Source of the DNA: Archivesica marissinica
Lineage: Eukaryota > Mollusca > Bivalvia > Venerida > Vesicomyidae
Assembly (NCBI GenBank): GCA_014843695.1
Contig: CM026398.1
Span: 44,571,372-44,635,371 of the forward strand
Direction of reading: 5' to 3'
Length of the DNA: 64,000 bases
Part shown: piece after piece, positions 57,601 through 64,000 of the stretch
How the letters are laid out: each line of letters starts with the position of its first letter
Position numbering within the stretch: position 1 is the stretch's first letter
Notes under the pieces: model-generated
Database searches by the model: none
Told to the model about the DNA's origin: nothing
Seen by the model: the letters and a program-made list of their open reading frames with translations, nothing else
Translations under genes and position numbers: made by a program

Positions 57601-60600
57601 AGCAATCCATACATAGAACCTCAGGATACAAAACATAGTTTTATCTACATTCTAAATCCATACACAGAACCTCAGGGCACAAAACATAGTTTTATCTACA
57701 TTCTAAATCCATACACAGAACCTCAGGACACAAAACATAGTTGTATCTACATTCTAAATCCATACACAGAACCTCAGGGCAAAAACACAGTTGTATCTAC
57801 ATTCTAAATCCATACACAGAACCTCAGGGCATAAAACATAGTTTTATCTACATTCTAAATCCATACACAGAACCTCAGGGCACAAAACATAGTTTTATCT
57901 ACATTCTAAATCCATACACAGAACCTCAGGGCACAAAACATAGTTTTATCTACATTCTAAATCCATACACAGAACCTCAGGGCACAAAACATAGTTGTAT
58001 CTACATTCTAAATCCATACACAGAACCTCAGGGCACAAAACATAGTTTTATCTACATTCTAAATCCATACACAGAACCTCAGGGCACAAAACATAGTTTT
58101 ATCTACATTCTAAATCCATACACAGAACCTCAGGACACAAAACATAGTTTTATCTACATTCTAAATCCATACACAGAACCTCAGGGCACAAAACATAGTT
58201 TTATCTACATTCTAAATCCATACACAGAACCTCAGGGCACAAAACATAGTTTTATCTACATTCTAAATCCATACACAGAACCTCAGGGCACAAAACATAG
58301 TTTTATCTACATTCTAAATCCATACACAGAACCTCAGGACACAAAACATAGTTTTATCTACATTCTAAATCCATACACAGAACCTCAGGGCACAAAACAT
58401 AGTTTTATCTACATTCTAAATCCATACACAGAACCTCAGGACACAAAACATAGTTTTATCTACATTCTAAATCCATACACAGAACCTCAGGGACAAAACA
58501 TAGTTTTATCTACATTCTAAATCCATACACAGAACCTCAGGGCACAAAACATAGTTTTATCTACATTCTAAATCCATACACAGAACCTCAGGACACAAAA
58601 CATAGTTTTATCTACATTCTAAATCCATACACAGAACCTCAGGACACAAAACATAGTTTTATCTACATTCTAAATCCATACACAGAACCTCAGGACACAA
58701 AACATAGTTTTATCTACATTCTAAATCCATACACAGAACCTCAGGGCACAAAACATAGTTTTATCTACATTCTAAATCCATACACAGAACCTCAGGGCAC
58801 AAAACATAGTTTTATCTACATTCTAAATCCATACACAGAACCTCAGGGCACAAAACATAGTTTTATCTACATTCTAAATCCATACACAGAACCTCAGGGC
58901 ACAAAACATAGTTTTATCTACATTCTAAATCCATACACAGAACCTCAGGACACAAAACATAGTTTTATCTACATTCTAAATCCATACACAGAACCTCAGG
59001 ACACAAAACATAGTTGTATCTACATTCTAAATCCATACACAGAACCTCAGGGCACAACACATAGTTGTATCTACATTCTAAATCCATACACAGAACCTCA
59101 GGGCACAAAACATAGTTTTATCTACATTCTAAATCCATACACAGAACCTCAGGGCACAAAACATAGTTTTATCTACATTCTAAATCCATACACAGAACCT
59201 CAGGGCACAAAACATAGTTTTATCTACATTCTAAATCCATACACAGAACCTCAGGGCACAAAACATAGTTTTATCTACATTCTAAATCCATACACAGAAC
59301 CTCAGGGCACAAAACATAGTTTTATCTACATTCTAAATCCATACACAGAACCTCAGGACACAAAACATAGTTTTATCTACATTCTAAATCCATACACAGA
59401 ACCTCAGGGCACAAAACATAGTTTTATCTACATTCTAAATCCATACACAGAACCTCAGGGCACAAAACATAGTTTTATCTACATTCTAAATCCATACACA
59501 GAACCTCAGGGCACAAAACATAGTTTTATCTACATTCTAAATCCATACACAGAACCTCAGGACACAAAACATAGTTTTATCTACATTCTAAATCCATACA
59601 CAGAACCTCAGGACACAAAACATAGTTTTATCTACATTCTAAATCCATACACAGAACCTCAGGGCACAAAACATAGTTTTATCTACATTCTAAATCCATA
59701 CACAGAACCTCAGGGCACAAAACATAGTTTTATCTACATTCTAAATCCATACACAGAACCTCAGGACACAAAACATAGTTTTATCTACATTCTAAATCCA
59801 TACACAGAACCTCAGGGCACAAAACATAGTTTTATCTACATTCTAAATCCATACACAGAACCTCAGGGCACAAAACATAGTTTTATCTACATTCTAAATC
59901 CATACACAGAACCTCAGGACACAAAACATAGTTTTATCTACATTCTAAATCCATACACAGAACCTCAGGACACAAAACATAGTTTTATCTACATTCTAAA
60001 TCCATACACAGAACCTCAGGGCACAAAACATAGTTTTATCTACATTCTAAATCCATACACAGAACCTCAGGACACAAAACATAGTTTTATCTACATTCTA
60101 AATCCATACACAGAACCTCAGGACACAAAACATAGTTTTATCTACATTCTAAATCCATACACAGAACCTCAGGACACAAAACGTAGTTGTATCTACATTC
60201 TAAATCCATACACAGAACCTCAGGACACAAAACATAGTTTTATCTACATTCTAAATCCATACACAGAACCTCAGGGACAAAACATAGTTTTATCTACATT
60301 CTAAATCCATACACAGAACCTCAGGGCACAAAACATAGTTTTATCTACATTCTAAATCCATACACAGAACCTCAGGACACAAAACATAGTTTTATCTACA
60401 TTCTAAATCCATACACAGAACCTCAGGACACAAAACATAGTTTTATCTACATTCTAAATCCATACACAGAACCTCAGGACACAAAACATAGTTGTATCTA
60501 CATTCTAAATCCATACACAGAACCTCAGGACACAAAACATAGTTTTATCTACATTCTAAATCCATACACAGAACCTCAGGGACAAAACATAGTTTTATCT

Positions 60601-62245
60601 ACATTCTAAATCCATACACAGAACCTCAGGGCACAAAACATAGTTTTATCTACATTCTAAATCCATACACAGAACCTCAGGGCACAAAACATAGTTTTAT
60701 CTACATTCTAAATCCATACACAGAACCTCAGGACACAAAACATAGTTTTATCTACATTCTAAATCCATACACAGAACCTCAGGACACAAAACATAGTTTT
60801 ATCTACATTCTAAATCCATACACAGAACCTCAGGGCACAAAACATAGTTTTATCTACATTCTAAATCCATACACAGAACCTCAGGACACAAAACATAGTT
60901 TTATCTACATTCTAAATCCATACACAGAACCTCAGGGCACAAAACATAGTTTTATCTACATTCTAAATCCATACACAGAACCTCAGGGCACAAAACATAG
61001 TTTTATCTACATTCTAAATCCATACACAGAACCTCAGGGCACAAAACATAGTTTTATCTACATTCTAAATCCATACACAGAACCTCAGGGCACAAAACAT
61101 AGTTTTATCTACATTCTAAATCCATACACAGAACCTCAGGACACAAAACATAGTTTTATCTACATTCTAAATCCATACACAGAACCTCAGGACACAAAAC
61201 ATAGTTTTATCTACATTCTAAATCCATACACAGAACCTCAGGACACAAAACATAGTTTTATCTACATTCTAAATCCATACACAGAACCTCAGGACACAAA
61301 ACATAGTTGTATCTACATTCTAAATCCATACACAGAACCTCAGGACACAAAACATAGTTTTATCTACATTCTAAATCCATACACAGAACCTCAGGGACAA
61401 AACATAGTTGTATCTACATTCTAAATCCATACACAGAACCTCAGGGCACAAAACATAGTTTTATCTACATTCTAAATCCATACACAGAACCTCAGGGCAC
61501 AAAACATAGTTTTATCTACATTCTAAATCCATACACAGAACCTCAGGGCACAAAACATAGTTGTATCTACATTCTAAATCCATACACAGAACCTCAGGGC
61601 ACAAAACATAGTTTTATCTACATTCTAAATCCATACACAGAACCTCAGGGCACAAAACATAGTTTTATCTACATTCTAAATCCATACACAGAACCTCAGG
61701 GCACAAAACATAGTTTTATCTACATTCTAAATCCATACACAGAACCTCAGGGCACAAAACATAGTTTTATCTACATTCTAAATCCATACACAGAACCTCA
61801 GGACACAAAACATAGTTTTATCTACATTCTAAATCCATACACAGAACCTCAGGACACAAAACATAGTTTTATCTACATTCTAAATCCATACACAGAACCT
61901 CAGGGCACAAAACATAGTTTTATCTACATTCTAAATCCATACACAGAACCTCAGGGCACAAAACATAGTTTTATCTACATTCTAAATCCATACACAGAAC
62001 CTCAGGACACAAAACATAGTTTTATCTACATTCTAAATCCATACACAGAACCTCAGGGCACAAAACATAGTTTTATCTACATTCTAAATCCATACACAGA
62101 ACCTCAGGGCACAAAACATAGTTTTATCTACATTCTAAATCCATACACAAAACCTCAGGACACAAAACATAGTTTTATCTACATTCTAAATCCATACACA
62201 GAACCTCAGGACACAAAACATAGTTTTATCTACATTCTAAACAAT
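57601..62245. repeat. 51-bp minisatellite, highly uniform
   Basis: About 91 copies of a 51-bp unit (TACACAGAACCTCAGGGCAC + AAAACATAGTTTTATCTACA + TTCTAAATCCA). Nearly all variation is GGGCAC against GGACAC, TTTTATC against TTGTATC, and a few GGGACA units that are one base or two shorter. The unit is 17 codons long, so the plus strand reads open for 259 codons from 57741; this is not a gene. Confidence 0.95.
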
Positions 62246-62684
62246 ATCATTATAATTTATTCCATCACAATCATAGAATACTATCAAAATAATATTAAGT
62301 ATATTTAATTTTTCTATCAAATATGTTAACAACTTAAAATTATTCAAAGATGTACTTTGTGATAACATTTTCTTTACAGAACACTAGAAATCTAATAGCT
62401 AATTTGGACACAGTTTAAATATTACGAATATCAAATTCCACGATGGTATCATTAACAATATAAAAGATTATTATCCATTTTGTTTTACAATACATGTAGA
62501 TCAAGTGAAGTCAAATATTTTATTTACAATACACGTAGATCAAGTGAAGTCAAATATTTTATTTACATCTCTTTGTATGTACCACATTATATAAAATATT
62601 TATCATAAACCAGATAAAAGTACATAGTATGTCTGGCTTAACAGAACTATAAGAAGCAGAACAATTATATGTATGTTCCATTAA
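62246..62684. other. AT-rich stretch, one small duplication
   Basis: ACACGTAGATCAAGTGAAGT / ACATGTAGATCAAGTGAAGT is present twice near 62490 and 62530. Nothing else is seen. Confidence 0.5.
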
Positions 62685-62882
62685 TGTCAAACCCCTTGCG
62701 GGGACCTAGACATGTTTTCCTGGGCAGGCTTAGCCGACCTAAGTGGTTAACCAGTACTAAGCAATGTGTGTGAGGTGCCTTGCTCAATGACACTACATAC
62801 GTGGCCTGACCGAGTATTGAACCCGGGACCGCTCGATTCCAAATCCGACGCTCTACCACTGGACCACGGATGCCACGAACAT
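62685..62882 (-). mobile_element. tRNA-derived SINE-like element (family E)
   Basis: On the minus strand the head reads CATCCGTGGTCCAGTGGTAG, with B box GGTCCCGGGTTCAATACTCG. The body ends GCCTGCCCAGGAAAAC, shared in part with family D (CCTGGGCAGGCT). Confidence 0.7.
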
Positions 62883-62995
62883 GAACTGCATTATATGACA
62901 ACCAACAACACATTGACAATGGCACACAGCTGCAGAATTGACAAAGTATTTAGTTGTCATATGACATCACCCACAGAGCAAACTAACTTATTTAT

Positions 62996-63142
62996 TTTAT
63001 ACACATTTATTTAGCTTGATTGAATAACAAGTTCTGACAACTTATATTAATCACTCTCAAGACCTCATTCCTGATGGAATCCATCACCACGAGGGAGAGA
63101 GAAGAGGCAATGTGGAATTTAAATGCCTTGCCTAAGGGCACT
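62996..63142 (-). mobile_element. SINE family B, partial, minus orientation
   Basis: The tail is at 62996 (TTTAGCTTGATTGAATAAC) and the body runs to TGCCTTGCCTAAGGGCAC; the head is missing. Confidence 0.85.
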
Positions 63143-63204
63143 AACTTATTTCTTATTTATAAGTCAATATGACTTGTGTACACGTAAAACCAGTAAACAG
63201 ACAC

Positions 63205-63870
63205 ACACAGAGAAGATATAAAAGTTAAGTTAAACAAAAGTTAAGTTAAACTAAAGTTATAGAATGTAATTAGAAGCAGCTACAGCAGTAGAGACAGGCA
63301 TGGAAACAGAAGATATAAATGTTAAGTTAAACTAAAGTCATAGAATGTAAGTAGAAGCAGAGATGGAAACAGAATATATAAATGTTAAGTTAATCTAAAG
63401 TCATAGAATGTAAGTAGAAGCAGCTACAGCAGTAGAGACAGAGATGGAAACAGAAGATATAAATGTTAAGTTAAACTAAAGTCATAGAATGTAAATAGAA
63501 GCAGCTACAGCAGTAGAGACAGACATGGAAACAGAATATATAAATGTTAAGTTAAACTAAAGCCATAGAATGTAAGTAGAAGCAGCTACAGCAGTAGAGA
63601 CAGACATGGAAACAGAAGATATAAATGTTAAGTTAAACTAAAGTCATAGAATGTAAGTAGAAGCAGCTAGAACAGTAGAGACAGACATGGAAACAGAATA
63701 TATACATGTTAAGTTAAACTAAAGTCATAGACTGTAAGTAGAAGCAGCTAGAACAGTAGAGACAGACATGGAAACAGAAGATATAAAAGTTAAGTTAAAC
63801 TAAAGTCATAGAATGTAAGTAGAAGCAGCTAGAACAGTAGAGACAGACATGGAAACAGAAGATATAAAAT
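63205..63870. repeat. About 81-bp minisatellite
   Basis: Eight or so copies of a unit with TAAGTTAAACTAAAGTCATA + GAATGTAAGTAGAAGCAGCT + AGAGACAGACATGGAAACAG; one copy lacks the CTACAGCAGTAG part. The last 130 bp of the window show nothing further except a minus-strand AG|GTAATT at the very edge. Confidence 0.9.
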
Positions 63871-64000
63871 AATAAGATGCTAGAAGATAAGATAAAGTTG
63901 TATATGGAAACAGAAATCAAAATAGCAGATGGAAATGGAAGATATACTTGTCCGGTACAATCGTACAAATGTCATACTTAGAAACAAGCGACAATTACCT

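Noticed and set aside
57741..58520. Long open frame of 259 codons
   Set aside because: It is exactly the 51-bp repeat read in frame; no start context, splice or composition support, and it ends at the first unit of different length.
63990..64000. Minus-strand donor AG|GTAATT at the window edge
   Set aside because: Only eight bases are available; no exon can be seen.

Overview
This is a stretch of animal nuclear DNA. It is intron-rich, AT-rich and full of tRNA-derived SINEs and small inverted-repeat elements. The two recognisable genes are typically metazoan: a Roco-type protein ending in a death domain, and a whirlin/PDZD7-like PDZ scaffold. The repeat style (many SINE families, MITEs with TA or TTAA ends, very many minisatellites) suggests a mollusc, probably a bivalve. 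That assignment is inference; nothing here fixes the species.

Layout. 1-10.4 kb: the 3' half of a plus-strand Roco/death-domain gene (exons 2395-2944, 4467-4710, 6602-6752, 8681-9273), with a minisatellite in every intron and another that starts inside the last codons. 10.4-28 kb: no gene seen; long arrays (34-bp unit at 12.66-19.09 kb with an exact 1,000-N gap, 53-bp at 19.6-21.2, 43-bp at 24.1-25.1, 40-bp at 25.5-26.4) and scattered elements. 28.1-41.9 kb: a complete or nearly complete minus-strand whirlin-like gene of seven exons (41868-41924, 40507-41277, 39463-39607, 37557-37653, 35705-35795, 33599-33704, 28098-28717). The exon phases match at every junction and the model gives about 628 residues: harmonin-homology domain, PDZ1, PDZ2, charged tail. 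42-64 kb: arrays (49-, 44-, 30-, 41-, 36- and 51-bp units), SINEs, and one weak candidate for a plus-strand terminal exon at 52658-52753.

By my count, tandem arrays fill roughly half of the window (about 33 of 64 kb).

The most unusual observation is where several arrays sit. In the whirlin-like gene, four of six 5' splice sites are themselves the tandemly repeated unit: the last exon bases plus the first intron bases are repeated 4 to about 36 times, leaving a series of duplicate donor sites running into the intron. In the Roco gene the last 14 codons plus the stop codon are the first unit of a 45-bp array that makes up the 3' UTR. The ends of two MITEs and part of a SINE are amplified in the same way. 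This suggests a local process that turns gene and transposon boundaries into minisatellites.
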